Notes: a model not told the origin generated them from the sequence alone. A stretch of DNA of 64,000 bases from Marinifilum fragile JCM 15579 (GCF_001310955.1 NZ_BAZX01000004.1:1-64000), one strand, 5' to 3'. Positions 8,797 to 18,142 are shown, numbered from the stretch's first letter. A program made the numbers and translations.

Positions 8797-9738
8797 TTAG
8801 CGCCATTCAACAATTGTTCCTCTATCACTACTTAAAAAGTTATTTGGGATTATATTTTTGATTTGATCAGCCAATAAATCCAACAATTTATTTTTTGTGT
8901 AATGACGAGAATATACCAAACTAACCTCCCTTAAAGGATGAATGTTTGTGAATTTTTTTACCTGTGCCATCTTTTCTTCAGGCAAATATTGAGTTGCTAA
9001 TTCAGGTATCAGGGTAAAACCTCCTTCACGATCCACAATTTTCATTAAAGTTTCAAGAGAATTACTTTCAAATTCGAATGGCAATTCCTGATGTTGCAAA
9101 TCGTGCATCTCACAAAGATTGATTACCTGGTTTCTGAAACAGTGTCCATCACTAAGCATCCAAATTTCTGGAGTAGCAATATCTTTTACCTCAACAATAG
9201 GTTGTTTTAGTAGTGGATGATCCTTGTGTGCGTAAATCATCATTTCTTCATAGAAAAGATGTCTTTCTCGAATTTTATCATCCTTTGCAGGCGTAACAAA
9301 AATACCCACATCAATTTTATCTTTTTTAAGGCTTTTTACAATTTCTTCAGAAACCATTTCTTCCACCTCAACTTTAATAGCAGGATATTTTCTGATATAA
9401 TCACCAATAAACATTGGAAGAAGAAAAGGAGCTAATGTTGGGATAATCCCAATTTTCAAATTTCCCTCTATGGTGTTCTTATGATCTTTAATGATCTCAT
9501 CAACTTTTTTAGTTTCGCTAAGAATGATTCTTGCTTGTTCAATAATATCAAGGCCAACGTCGGTTGGAATAATTGGTTGTTTGCTTCTGTCAAATATGGT
9601 AACATCCAAATACTCCTCCAGTTTTTTGATCTGCATACTTAAGGTTGGCTGAGTAATAAAACATTTTTCGGCAGCTGTTGCAAAGTGACGATAAGTATCA
9701 ACAGCCACGATATATTCGAGTTGAGTGATCGTGATCAT
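8797..9738 (-). CDS. oxyR: Peroxide-sensing LysR regulator OxyR
   Basis: LysR-type transcriptional regulator of 313 residues. The N-terminal winged helix-turn-helix spans about residues 1-60 (FATAAEKCFITQPTLSMQI). The effector domain carries the OxyR signature SDGHCFRNQVINLC, with C200 and C209 spaced exactly as the redox pair C199/C208 of E. coli OxyR. It should therefore form a disulfide on peroxide stress and activate scavenging genes. It is transcribed away from a predicted small-RNA unit and a CoA-transferase gene. A TATATTTG -10-like box lies at 9764-9771 (minus strand). Confidence 0.92.
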   Translation of the reverse strand: MITITQLEYIVAVDTYRHFATAAEKCFITQPTLSMQIKKLEEYLDVTIFDRSKQPIIPTDVGLDIIEQARIILSETKKVDEIIKDHKNTIEGNLKIGIIPTLAPFLLPMFIGDYIRKYPAIKVEVEEMVSEEIVKSLKKDKIDVGIFVTPAKDDKIRERHLFYEEMMIYAHKDHPLLKQPIVEVKDIATPEIWMLSDGHCFRNQVINLCEMHDLQHQELPFEFESNSLETLMKIVDREGGFTLIPELATQYLPEEKMAQVKKFTNIHPLREVSLVYSRHYTKNKLLDLLADQIKNIIPNNFLSSDRGTIVEWR

Positions 9739-9803
9739 TAGTTTGTTGCTTTTTAAATTCTTTCAAATATAAACATTATCTATAACACTATAAACAATAT
9801 TGA

Positions 9804-9836
9804 TTTGCTTGATGTGTAATTGCTTCGTATATTTGA
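9804..9836 (+). promoter_or_regulatory. Plus-strand promoter in the oxyR intergenic region
   Basis: TTTG at 9804-9807 and TATATTTG at 9829-9836 with a 21-nt spacer, close to the Bacteroidota consensus (usually 19). It points away from oxyR and would start a transcript near 9843. Confidence 0.5.
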
Positions 9837-9842
9837 TATAGA

Positions 9843-10000
9843 AAACAAGGAAAACTATTTTTCACAAGTACTTACAACAAAAATAGTATACCTTATTAAT
9901 AGGGTTAGTAAAAATAATAGTTTGATAGTTTTTGTTATTTAAGTTTTATTAGATGTTTGGGTTTTGCAGCCGGGAGTTTGGGTCTCCCGGCTTCTTTATT
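9843..10000 (+). ncRNA. Candidate small RNA divergent from oxyR
   Basis: Between the promoter at 9804-9836 and the strong terminator at 9968-10003 lies a segment of about 150 nt with no credible reading frame. A discrete short transcript is predicted. The 484-bp oxyR/CoA-transferase gap holds nothing else clear. Alternatively the unit is an attenuated leader of the downstream gene at 10223. The family is unknown to me. Confidence 0.4.
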
Positions 10001-10003
10001 TTA
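9968..10003 (+). terminator. Strong GC-rich terminator upstream of CoA-transferase
   Basis: AGCCGGGAG pairs perfectly with CTCCCGGCT around a 7-nt loop and is followed by TTCTTTATTTT. No annotated gene ends here, so it must end an unannotated transcript or act as an attenuator. Confidence 0.8.
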
Positions 10004-10222
10004 TATAGCTCTGTTTTTAACTGCCTGCGATTGACAGATTGTATAAGTGATTTTTTAAAATCAATTTTCTTTCAATCTAAAACACAAAGTCTTAATTATG
10101 AATTGATAGTGAAGATATGTTTTGTAGCACTCATGCTAAATAGCAGAAATTGCACTTAAAAAATATACTACTTTAGTCGGCGAATTAGAAATTTATAAAC
10201 ATCAATATAAAACCGATTAGAG

Positions 10223-11542
10223 ATGCATAAAGAGATTAAAATAGTTTCTTTTGAAGAAGCAGCAAAGGTAATTAAATCTGGAGATAGAGTGCACTTGCAC
10301 TCAGTAGCGTTGACACCTCATAAATTCATTAACGCAATGTGTGATCGCGGTCGTAATGGTGAAATTTACGATGTAACCATTCAGCATATTCACACAGAAG
10401 GACCAGCTCCTTATGCTGATCCTGAATTTGAAGGAATTTTTAATCTTGAATCATTGTTTGTGGGAGCTAATGTAAGAAAGCAAACTCAAGCTGGTTATGC
10501 AGATTATATTCCTGTATTTTTAGGAGAAACTCAGCAATTGATTCGTGAGGGTATTTTAAATGTAAATGTTGCAGTTGTACAGGTAAGTACTCCTGATAAG
10601 CATGGTTTTGTATCTTTAGGTACTTCTGTTGAGGCTAGTAAAGCAGCTGTTGAAGAAGCTGATACTGTTGTTGCAATTATCAACCCTAATGTACCTCGTG
10701 CTTTTGGGGATGCAATGATGCCGTTATCAAACTTTGATATTTTCTGTGAAGACAACTCTCCACTTATCGAGCACCACAATGCTCCTTTATCAGAAATGGA
10801 TATTGCAATTGGTAAAAATGTTGCAGAATTGATTCCTGATGGAGCTTGTTTGCAAATGGGTATTGGTGGTATTCCAAATGCTGTTTTGGCACAGTTAGGA
10901 AATCACAAGGACCTTGGTGTTCACACTGAGATGTTTGCTGATGGTCTTCTTCCATTGGTAGAAAGCGGTGTTGTTAACGGTAGAAACAAGAAGTTAGATC
11001 CAGGTAAGATTGTTGCAGGTTTCTTAATGGGAACAAAAGAACTTTACGATTTCGTTGATGATAACCCGGGAGTTTTGATGATGGATGTTGCTTATACCAA
11101 TGGTGTTGGTATTATCAAGCAAAACCCAAAAGTATGTGCGATCAACTCAGCACTATCTATTGATATTACTGGTCAGGTTTGTGCGGACTCAATCGGAACA
11201 AAACACTATTCAGGTGTAGGTGGTCAGATTGACTTTACTCGTGGTGCAGCTGCTTCAGAAGGTGGTGTGCCTATTATTGCAATGCCTTCTGTTACTGGTA
11301 AAGGTATCTCTAAAATTACACCAACCTTATTAACAGGATCAGGTGTTGTAACTACTCGTAACAACATGAGATGGTTTGTAACTGAGCATGGAGCTGTGAA
11401 CTTGTTTGGTAAGTCACTTCAACAAAGAGCTAAAGCAATCATCTCTGTTGCTCATCCAAACTTTAGAGAAGAACTTGATAAGGCTGCATTCGAAAGATTC
11501 GGAAGTCACTATCACTTTGTAAATAAAATTACTGCTAAATAA
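10223..11542 (+). CDS. Acetyl-CoA hydrolase/transferase family CoA-transferase
   Basis: Class I CoA-transferase of 439 residues, in the family of 4-hydroxybutyrate and acetate CoA-transferases. Features include the N-terminal segment GDRVHLHSVALTP, the substrate-domain motif QMGIGGIPNAV (about 215-225), the putative catalytic Glu in HTEMFADG (about 239-246), and the C-terminal GGQIDFTRGAAASEGG. It moves CoA between acetyl-CoA and an organic acid, consistent with fermentative or propionate metabolism alongside the mutase genes. The precise acid cannot be told from sequence. It is monocistronic with a clear terminator. Confidence 0.88.
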   Translation: MHKEIKIVSFEEAAKVIKSGDRVHLHSVALTPHKFINAMCDRGRNGEIYDVTIQHIHTEGPAPYADPEFEGIFNLESLFVGANVRKQTQAGYADYIPVFLGETQQLIREGILNVNVAVVQVSTPDKHGFVSLGTSVEASKAAVEEADTVVAIINPNVPRAFGDAMMPLSNFDIFCEDNSPLIEHHNAPLSEMDIAIGKNVAELIPDGACLQMGIGGIPNAVLAQLGNHKDLGVHTEMFADGLLPLVESGVVNGRNKKLDPGKIVAGFLMGTKELYDFVDDNPGVLMMDVAYTNGVGIIKQNPKVCAINSALSIDITGQVCADSIGTKHYSGVGGQIDFTRGAAASEGGVPIIAMPSVTGKGISKITPTLLTGSGVVTTRNNMRWFVTEHGAVNLFGKSLQQRAKAIISVAHPNFREELDKAAFERFGSHYHFVNKITAK

Positions 11543-11563
11543 TTAGAAGCAGAAAGTAATATA

Positions 11564-11589
11564 AAAAGGCATCCATTTGGGTGCCTTTT
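11564..11589. terminator. Shared terminator, CoA-transferase / TPR kinase-like gene
   Basis: AAAAGGCATCC pairs with GGGTGCCTTTT (last pair G-T) over ATTT, between convergent genes. It is functional-looking in both directions. Confidence 0.85.
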
Positions 11590-11592
11590 GTT

Positions 11593-13899
11593 TTATGCCT
11601 TTGTTTTGGGTATTGACTCCATAATTTTTTCAGACTTAGGAATTGTGATATAAAAACTACTTCCTTTTCCTTCCTCACTTTCGGCCCAGATTTTACCTCC
11701 ATTTTTTTCTACGTACTCTTTACAGAGCAATAGGCCAATACCAGCTCCTTTTTCTTGAGCAGTGCCAAGCGCAAGGTAATTATTATCTAGTCTGAATATT
11801 TTATTAAGGTTCGATTTGCTCATTCCAACTCCTTCGTCGGATATTTCCAGCTCCACACGATATTTTTTTTCTCGTGCTGAGAGAGTGATTTTTCCTTCAG
11901 AATAGGAAAATTTAATGGCATTTGAAATTAGATTTTTAAAAACTTCTGACATGGCAGCAGAGTCGGCATAAACCATTGAGGTGTTGTCCATATTAAAAAT
12001 GAATTTCAAATTCTTCTCAATAATTGGACCCGATAGTTTTTGAAGAACTCCATTAATTGATTCTCGAATGTTGAAATATTTTGGAGAAAATGTAGCTTTA
12101 CCAGCCTGCGATGCAGACCACAGTAAAATATTTTCTACCAAATCATTGGTGTGATCAGATAAATCACGAATTCCAATGGCTAAGGACTTTTGGTATTCGA
12201 TATCATTCTCATTAAAGCTTTCGATGAGTTTTGTACTGATATTTTTCAGATCAATAAATGGATCACGCAAATCAGTCGATATAATATTAAAAATCTTATC
12301 CTTGGTTAGATTCAAATCACGCAAAATAATATCCGATTCTTTCAAACGTGAATTAATTTCTTCTAACTCTTGGTTTTTCTCGGTAAGGGTAGCAGTAGTT
12401 TCTTTTCTTAATTTGATATTTTTATTGGTAATATAGCCAATAATTCCTGCAAAAATAATCAGGACAATAAAAAGGTAAATCAAAATGGCTTGCATTCTGT
12501 TATATTCCTTCAGACCCTTAATTTCTTCTTTGTTTTTAGAGATTTCGTATTTCGCCTCAAATTCACTGATTCTATCCTTGTCGTATTGATCTACAATGCT
12601 GTCATACTGGGTGTTTGAATAATTGCGATAATACTCTAGTGCTTTTTTGTAGTTGCCTTTATTCGAATAATACTCGAAAAGATTTTCAGAAGTTGTCTTT
12701 TGTAAGTTTCTGTCCTTAGAATAATTGGCATTTTCGTAGGCAGATTCTAAATACTGCAAAGCATCATCGCTCTTGTAGTAATCCATTAAAATTTCGCCTA
12801 TGCTGTTCGATGAATATGCAATTCCTTTAGCATTTCCTAATTTCTCATGTAGGTTGAGCGCAATTTTATGGTATTCCTGACTTTTATCGAAATTGTTATA
12901 GCTGCTGTATAAATTTCCAATTAATGAATATACATTAGCTTGTTCTTTCAGATCACCTATTTCATTGTAAATTTTAAGCGATTCATTATAGTGTTTTAAC
13001 GAAAAATCAAGTTCATTTAAATCTTTGTAAACTGTTCCTATGTTTTTTAATGTGGCTGCAGTATAACGCTTATTGCCAAGGTCTCTTCTGATTTTTAGAG
13101 CGCGGTTGTAAAAGTTAAGCGATTCATTAAAATTGTTCAGTCTCCAGTAAATGCCACCAATGTCATTCAAAGTATAGGCAATAAGAGATTTGTCGCCAAG
13201 TTCCTCACGAAGGGTTAGAGCCTTTTTGTAATAATCCAATGCCTTGTTGTACTTGTTTAAGTTTTTATAGACATTACCAAGATTATTCAGTGATGAGGAA
13301 ATATCCGATTTATCGCCAAGTTTGGATCTGATTTCCAAAGATTTTAAATAATACTCCAATGCGTTGGCATAGTCTTTATCGAGCCAATACACACTACCAA
13401 TATTGTTTAAGGTATACGCAACTTCCTTTTCTGATCCTTCCTTCTGCCGAATTTTTAGTGATTGATTAAAATATTCAAGAGCTTCCTTGTGTTTGTTTAA
13501 AATTTTATGAATCTCACCAATATTATTGTATGAAGCTGATACGGCCAACTCATCGGATATGCTCTTGCGAATTTCCAATGCCTGCAAATGACAATCTAAA
13601 GCCCTTCTGAAATTATTAACTTTTCGATACAGATTTCCTAGATCATATAAAGCCGTTGCGTGATTTGCAGGAACATCTGAGGATAAAACAACAACTTCTT
13701 TTAGATAATCAATGCTTTTATCAATATTTACATCCAAATAGAGCTTTGATAACTCTCTCAACAATGCAATTCGTAGCTCACCTTCCGCTTTTGGCAATAA
13801 TTCTTCAGCTTTCTGGATTTGATTTTGAGCATGTAAATTCACAAAAACAAATGAAAGTAAAACTGAAAATAGAATGATTAACCTGTGTAAAGCAGACAT
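11593..13899 (-). CDS. TPR sensor histidine-kinase-like protein with altered H-box
   Basis: The 768 residues comprise a signal peptide (1-24), about nine TPR repeats (roughly 40-440, many of the form A-L-x-Y-Y-x-K-A/S-L-x-I-R), one membrane helix (about 470-492), a coiled coil, then a dimerisation helix and HATPase domain. The ATP-binding boxes are present: NLISNAIKFS, DEGVGMS and GAGIGLLLCKEYVEKNGGKI. The H-box reads IISTDLRDPF where the family has a His before DL, so the usual phosphoacceptor is Thr (about T542). It may be a non-phosphorylating signalling protein or use another residue. No response regulator lies next to it. Confidence 0.85.
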   Translation of the reverse strand: MSALHRLIILFSVLLSFVFVNLHAQNQIQKAEELLPKAEGELRIALLRELSKLYLDVNIDKSIDYLKEVVVLSSDVPANHATALYDLGNLYRKVNNFRRALDCHLQALEIRKSISDELAVSASYNNIGEIHKILNKHKEALEYFNQSLKIRQKEGSEKEVAYTLNNIGSVYWLDKDYANALEYYLKSLEIRSKLGDKSDISSSLNNLGNVYKNLNKYNKALDYYKKALTLREELGDKSLIAYTLNDIGGIYWRLNNFNESLNFYNRALKIRRDLGNKRYTAATLKNIGTVYKDLNELDFSLKHYNESLKIYNEIGDLKEQANVYSLIGNLYSSYNNFDKSQEYHKIALNLHEKLGNAKGIAYSSNSIGEILMDYYKSDDALQYLESAYENANYSKDRNLQKTTSENLFEYYSNKGNYKKALEYYRNYSNTQYDSIVDQYDKDRISEFEAKYEISKNKEEIKGLKEYNRMQAILIYLFIVLIIFAGIIGYITNKNIKLRKETTATLTEKNQELEEINSRLKESDIILRDLNLTKDKIFNIISTDLRDPFIDLKNISTKLIESFNENDIEYQKSLAIGIRDLSDHTNDLVENILLWSASQAGKATFSPKYFNIRESINGVLQKLSGPIIEKNLKFIFNMDNTSMVYADSAAMSEVFKNLISNAIKFSYSEGKITLSAREKKYRVELEISDEGVGMSKSNLNKIFRLDNNYLALGTAQEKGAGIGLLLCKEYVEKNGGKIWAESEEGKGSSFYITIPKSEKIMESIPKTKA

Positions 13900-13979
13900 G
13901 GTATTAAAGCTATTTAATCTGATTTATACTAAAAGTAGTATTATTTTACTGACAGGCAAAACAATATAGATGTATTGAT

Positions 13980-15344
13980 TCAGCTTTTGTTGACAATTTT
14001 TTCCGCAAGTGTAGATAAGTTAACTCCTGAAAAATTTCCAGAGCTCATTAAAAGAACATTTGTGTTCTTGAAATCTTGTTCTAATAAATCACTAATAACC
14101 AAATCTGAATCGGTGTAAACAGTTACATTATTACCTCCAAAAGATTCCGCTACCTGGTCCTTTGAAATAGGCTCAAGCTTTTTGTGGTCAACAGTTTTGG
14201 GATTGAAATACACAATTGCTTTATCAGCCAAACTCATGGTGTTTTTATAGTGTGGTAAAAATTCTTTTTTCAAACTACTAAACGTGTGTAATTCCATACA
14301 AGCAATCAATTTACGATTGGTAAATTGTTTTTTTACAGCCTCGGTAGTAGCCTTTAATTTTGATGGAGAGTGCGCAAAATCTTGAAAAACTGTGCATGAA
14401 TTATTTTCGGCAAGTTTTTGTAATCGCTTGGCAGCTCCCGAAAAGTTTTGAATTGAATTGTAAAACTGTTCGTTACTTAGTCCAGCTTTTTTACAAATGA
14501 GATAGGCTCCCATAAGGTTTTGAAGGTTGTGTTCTCCAAAAATTTCCAAAGGAACATCCCCGTTTTTCGTTTGAAGAATACTGCGGTTATCAACCACTTT
14601 AAATGGATGTGAATTGTAAGGAATGTATTCGATACTTTCTCTTTTCTTTTCGACAATTTTAGCAATGTGCTCATCACCATCAAAGTAGATTAAAGAACCA
14701 TTTTCTTGAATCATTTGTGTGAAAATTTCGAATTGCTCTACATAATTTTCGAAAGTTGGAAATACATTAATGTGATCCCAGGCGATTCCTGTTAGTAGTG
14801 CAATGTCAGGATGATACAAATGAAATTTTGGTCTGCGATCGATAGGAGAGGAAAGGTATTCATCACCTTCAAAAATAGCAATTTTAGCATCTTTGCTTAA
14901 TTTAACCATGGTTTCAAATCCTTCAATTTGGGCACCTACCATGTAATCAAAGTCGATATTGTTATCTTTTAATACATGCATTACCATTGAGGTGGTGGTG
15001 GTTTTTCCATGGCTTCCACCAATTACAATTCTGGTTTTATCTTTGGTTTGTTCGTAAATGTATTCAGGATAAGAATAAATTTTTAAACCAAGTTCTTGAG
15101 CTTTTAATAATTCTGGATTGTTAATTCTTGCATGCATACCTAGAATTATCGCATCAATATCAGTAGTAAGTTTTTCAGGAAACCAACCCCATTCTTTTGG
15201 CAGAATTCCATATTTCTCCAATCTTGATTTTGAGGGGTCAAAAATTTCATCATCTGAACCTGTGATTTCAAATCCTTTCTTATGTAGTGCGATTGCTAAA
15301 TTGTGCATGGCGCTTCCGCCAATTGCTATAAAGTGAACTTTCAT
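13980..15344 (-). CDS. mpl: UDP-N-acetylmuramate:tripeptide ligase Mpl
   Basis: Mur ligase family protein of 454 residues that reattaches recycled L-Ala-gamma-D-Glu-meso-DAP to UDP-MurNAc. It starts with the MurC/Mpl Rossmann motif FIAIGGSAMHNLA, carries the ATP loop GGSHGKTTTTSM (about 108-119), FEGDEY (about 159-164) and the C-terminal domain with DFAHSPSK. The Mpl-type spacing and short length favour Mpl over MurC; a murC assignment is the alternative. It is transcribed alone, divergent from the MBL hydrolase. Confidence 0.87.
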   Translation of the reverse strand: MKVHFIAIGGSAMHNLAIALHKKGFEITGSDDEIFDPSKSRLEKYGILPKEWGWFPEKLTTDIDAIILGMHARINNPELLKAQELGLKIYSYPEYIYEQTKDKTRIVIGGSHGKTTTTSMVMHVLKDNNIDFDYMVGAQIEGFETMVKLSKDAKIAIFEGDEYLSSPIDRRPKFHLYHPDIALLTGIAWDHINVFPTFENYVEQFEIFTQMIQENGSLIYFDGDEHIAKIVEKKRESIEYIPYNSHPFKVVDNRSILQTKNGDVPLEIFGEHNLQNLMGAYLICKKAGLSNEQFYNSIQNFSGAAKRLQKLAENNSCTVFQDFAHSPSKLKATTEAVKKQFTNRKLIACMELHTFSSLKKEFLPHYKNTMSLADKAIVYFNPKTVDHKKLEPISKDQVAESFGGNNVTVYTDSDLVISDLLEQDFKNTNVLLMSSGNFSGVNLSTLAEKIVNKS

Positions 15345-15458
15345 TGATAATCTTTTATAAAATTGTATTTTTGAACCGCAATAAGTACGAGTACTTTAAC
15401 TGTGGTTTAAGCTTTTCTTTTGCGAAAATTAAAGATACTAGAATAAAACAATATTATC

Positions 15459-16300
15459 ATGGAAATATACAATATAGAAACAGGAAATTTTATGTGCGAT
15501 GGAGGAGCAATGTTTAGTGTTGTTCCTAAAGTAATGTGGAGTAGAAAATATCCTTCGAACGAAGATAATTATTGTAATTGTGCCATGAGAAGCATGCTTG
15601 TTGTTGATGGTGAAAGAAAGATATTGATTGATAACGGGACAGGAGATAAGCAAAGTGAAGAGTTCTTCAAGCATCAACATCTAAATGGAGATGCCAATAT
15701 GCTGGATTCTTTAAAAAGTGAAGGATTTTTACCGGATGATATTACAGATGTTGTATTTACCCATTTGCATTTCGATCATTGTGGTGGAGCCGTAAAATGG
15801 AATACAGATAAAAGCGATTATGAATTGGTTTTTAAAAATGCTCAGCATTGGGTTAGCAAGCAGCATTGGGAGAATTATTTGAACCCTAATATTCGTGAGA
15901 GCGATGCATTTTTTGATGAAAATATAATGCCAATAAAAGAAGCAGGTAAGTTGAATTTGGTAGAACAGGAGGGTGAGTTGTTTCCAAATTTTAAAGTGAA
16001 AATTTTTGAAGGACACACACCGGATTAATGATTCCAGTTATCAATTTTAATGGTCAGGAAGTTGTTTTTGCTGGAGACTTTATTCCTACAGCAGCGAATG
16101 TTCCTGTAAAGTGGCTGGCGAGTTATGATCTAAATCCAACAGCATCATTAGCTGAAAAACAAGAGTTTCTTGCTGAAGCAGTTGAGAATAATGCAATATT
16201 ATTTTTGCAACATGATATTACTACGGAGTGTTGTAGTTTAATAAAAACAGAGAGAGGTGTTAAGGTTGATAAATGTTTCTCTCTTGCAGATATAAAATAA
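15459..16300 (+). CDS. Metallo-beta-lactamase-fold hydrolase (single frameshift)
   Basis: Two overlapping frames make one MBL-fold protein of about 280 residues. The first (15459-16028) has the zinc motif THLHFDHCGG (about 107-116) and ends GHTPD; the second resumes MIPVINFNGQEVVFAGDF, which holds the usual downstream metal-ligand Asp. Adding one G to GG at 16022-16023 gives GHTPGLMIPV, the usual MBL sequence, and restores a 280-codon frame. Substrate unknown; the family includes lactonases, glyoxalase II-like and other hydrolases. The break looks like a sequencing deletion rather than decay, since both halves are otherwise intact. Confidence 0.82.
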
Positions 16301-16313
16301 ATTTATGCTATAA

Positions 16314-16347
16314 AATTAAAGCTTGCATCATGATGCAAGCTTTAATT
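16314..16347. terminator. Perfect 17-bp inverted repeat, terminator
   Basis: AATTAAAGCTTGCATCA is followed immediately by its exact complement. It ends the MBL gene on the plus strand and overlaps the last codons and stop of the minus-strand gene at 16328, so the minus gene's stop lies at the loop of its own terminator. Confidence 0.8.
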
Positions 16348-16669
16348 CTGTATTGTAGTCTTTATAAAGACTTAATGCACTTTCAATATTATTAATTCTT
16401 TGAAATACTGTTTTCTTTGATCCGAAATCAGTATAATTAGAATCTAGATAATTAATATAGTACTCAACCAATCTAAGTTGAGTAGAGAGACTTGAGCTCG
16501 CAAATTTCTTTTTTAGATCAATGTGCTTTATTCCATTTTGATCTAACAATTGCTCTACAGTTGCACCAGCCTTAACTATTCTTTTTGATAGGTTATTTTC
16601 GTTCTGAACATGTAAGACCATAACACCTGTTAGTAGAGTCAAGCATAAACTAACTAGTAAAAATGACAT
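16328..16669 (-). CDS. Hypothetical exported/membrane-anchored protein
   Basis: I do not recognise this 113-residue protein. Residues 3-20 form one hydrophobic segment (signal anchor or signal peptide). The remainder is hydrophilic and mainly helical in character, with a Ser/Leu-rich middle. It starts 33 bases downstream of the DUF2752-like gene, so it is probably the third gene of a minus-strand operon (17594 to 16328) encoding small membrane proteins. Its stop falls inside the terminator hairpin. Confidence 0.55.
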   Translation of the reverse strand: MSFLLVSLCLTLLTGVMVLHVQNENNLSKRIVKAGATVEQLLDQNGIKHIDLKKKFASSSLSTQLRLVEYYINYLDSNYTDFGSKKTVFQRINNIESALSLYKDYNTELKLAS

Positions 16670-16702
16670 ATCGCAAAAAGTTTAATAAATATTAATCTAT
16701 AT

Positions 16703-17143
16703 TCAATTTACGATAAAATTTTTAAATAGTTCAAGAGTAAAGAAAATTAAAGGTCTGAAAACCAACAAAAAGAATAATATGGACAAAATGATATCAGCTA
16801 AAATATAGATGTTAATCCATGAAAATGATTTTTTCATCAATAGAAATGTTAATAATCTAAAAATCAACTGAAAAGTAAAAAATAAAAAGATTTGGATACT
16901 GTATGGGTTAAGATCTCTTGCTGATTTAACATCACCTTGAGTAAGAGCCGAAAAGCTACGAGATAGGCCGGATGAAGGACTATCTTTACCTGTCACCTGG
17001 GAAAAAACAGATGGGATTGGATGATTTATTTTGGGATGTGAGTAAATGGCGGAATAAATAAATATTCCGGCTATTATTGATGCAAAAATGAGGTTAATTA
17101 TTTGATAGCTACTTAGGCTATTCTTGTTTTTTATTGGTTTCAA
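16703..17143 (-). CDS. DUF2752-like membrane protein
   Basis: The 146 residues contain three hydrophobic segments (about 13-30, 80-98, 108-135). The centre reads SSGLSRSFSALTQGDVKSA followed by NPY, which matches the DUF2752 pattern CPGCGLTRSxxALxxGD..A...NP. The two Cys of the usual motif are replaced by Ser here, so any metal or redox role of those Cys is lost. It overlaps the DUF4190 gene by 26 bases, implying translational coupling. The function of the family is unknown. Confidence 0.65.
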   Translation of the reverse strand: MKPIKNKNSLSSYQIINLIFASIIAGIFIYSAIYSHPKINHPIPSVFSQVTGKDSPSSGLSRSFSALTQGDVKSARDLNPYSIQIFLFFTFQLIFRLLTFLLMKKSFSWINIYILADIILSILFFLLVFRPLIFFTLELFKNFIVN

Positions 17144-17594
17144 TTTCTACCTTAATTTTCATTTCAAGGCTATCCACCTCATTGGTGATTGAGTCGATAT
17201 TAATTTCCTCAAGCTGTTGTTCCAATTCATCTAAAGCTTCTTGTAAGTCTGGATTATTAACAGATTCCTCAATTACTTCTTCAATCACCTCTTCAACAAA
17301 TCCTTCAATTTCATCCTCGTTCATACTGGCAACTCCAACAATAAAGAACAGCCAAATTGATGCTACCAAAACACCCAGAACAGAAATAACTAGAGCTCCA
17401 ATATTTATACCTCTTGCACCATTATCTCTATTGGCCTGACTCAATCCTATTATACTTAGAATTATGGCAATAATCCCTGGTACAAAGGCTATAAAACCGA
17501 TGCAAGGAATGAATCCAATAAAAAGAGTTAAAATGCCCAGAACCAAAGCAATGATTCCCAATGTTTGTCCAGAGTTAGAGCGTACTTGTTCCAT
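17118..17594 (-). CDS. DUF4190 domain membrane protein
   Basis: The 158 residues have two to three membrane helices (about 10-48 and 65-90), the pattern of DUF4190 (GIIALVLGILTL ... PGIIAIILSIIGLSQA). An acidic coiled-coil tail (about 95-155, rich in Glu, Asp, Leu and Ile) follows. It is the first gene of a three-gene unit whose second start lies inside it. The family is widespread in Bacteroidota without a known role. Confidence 0.72.
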   Translation of the reverse strand: MEQVRSNSGQTLGIIALVLGILTLFIGFIPCIGFIAFVPGIIAIILSIIGLSQANRDNGARGINIGALVISVLGVLVASIWLFFIVGVASMNEDEIEGFVEEVIEEVIEESVNNPDLQEALDELEQQLEEINIDSITNEVDSLEMKIKVEIETNKKQE

Positions 17595-17632
17595 TTTAGA
17601 TTGATGATAGTTATTAATATATTGCTAATATA

Positions 17633-18142
17633 CTAATTTTTAGAAAGGATTTTTAAAAGGTCTTTTTCAAGACTTTGATTGGGTGTTTCAATGATTCTAC
17701 CAATTTCTTCATTGTTTCGATAGACTATTGCCGTTGGCACTCTGCTAACTTTATTTGCCTTTGCATTATAGTCAGGCGATTCTTTCTTTGTATCTAAGGC
17801 ATTCATGTTTAGATTTTCAAATGGGAATCTAATTTCATCAAGAATTTTTATAAATCGAGGTACTTCGCGATGTGAATCATGACACCATGATCCCAGAATC
17901 AAATCTATTCTTACATTTTTGAATGATAGTTTTCTAAGCTTTTTAATGATTCCGTTTTTAGCTTTGTATTTCTTGTATTCCGGTCCATACCAATCCCTAC
18001 AGATATCTAACTCAAAAGCTTCCAGTGTAACTTTACCATACAAAACATGTTTCTTTAGGCGAGTATCTTCTATGGTTTTATTTTGAGCAGATAAAGTCAA
18101 ATTGAATAGAATAAAAAGGAAAAACAAGAGCGATTTATTCAT
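17633..18142 (-). CDS. Periplasmic thioredoxin-like protein
   Basis: I choose the internal Met at 18142 because it is followed by a clean signal peptide (NKSLLFFLFILFNLTLSAQ). The upstream in-frame extension would run through the mutase terminator. The 169-residue product resembles thioredoxin-fold proteins: LGSWCHDSHREVPRF (a single active-site Cys, C-H-D-S instead of CxxC), then a cis-Pro-like RVPTAIVY. With one Cys it is unlikely to be a disulfide oxidoreductase of the classic kind; a reductant-carrier or peroxidase-like role is possible. Confidence 0.7.
   Translation of the reverse strand: MNKSLLFFLFILFNLTLSAQNKTIEDTRLKKHVLYGKVTLEAFELDICRDWYGPEYKKYKAKNGIIKKLRKLSFKNVRIDLILGSWCHDSHREVPRFIKILDEIRFPFENLNMNALDTKKESPDYNAKANKVSRVPTAIVYRNNEEIGRIIETPNQSLEKDLLKILSKN

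Noticed and set aside
9953-10159. 68-residue frame upstream of the CoA-transferase
   Set aside because: It reads through the terminator hairpin at 9968-9992, has no recognisable domain and has poor composition for a protein.
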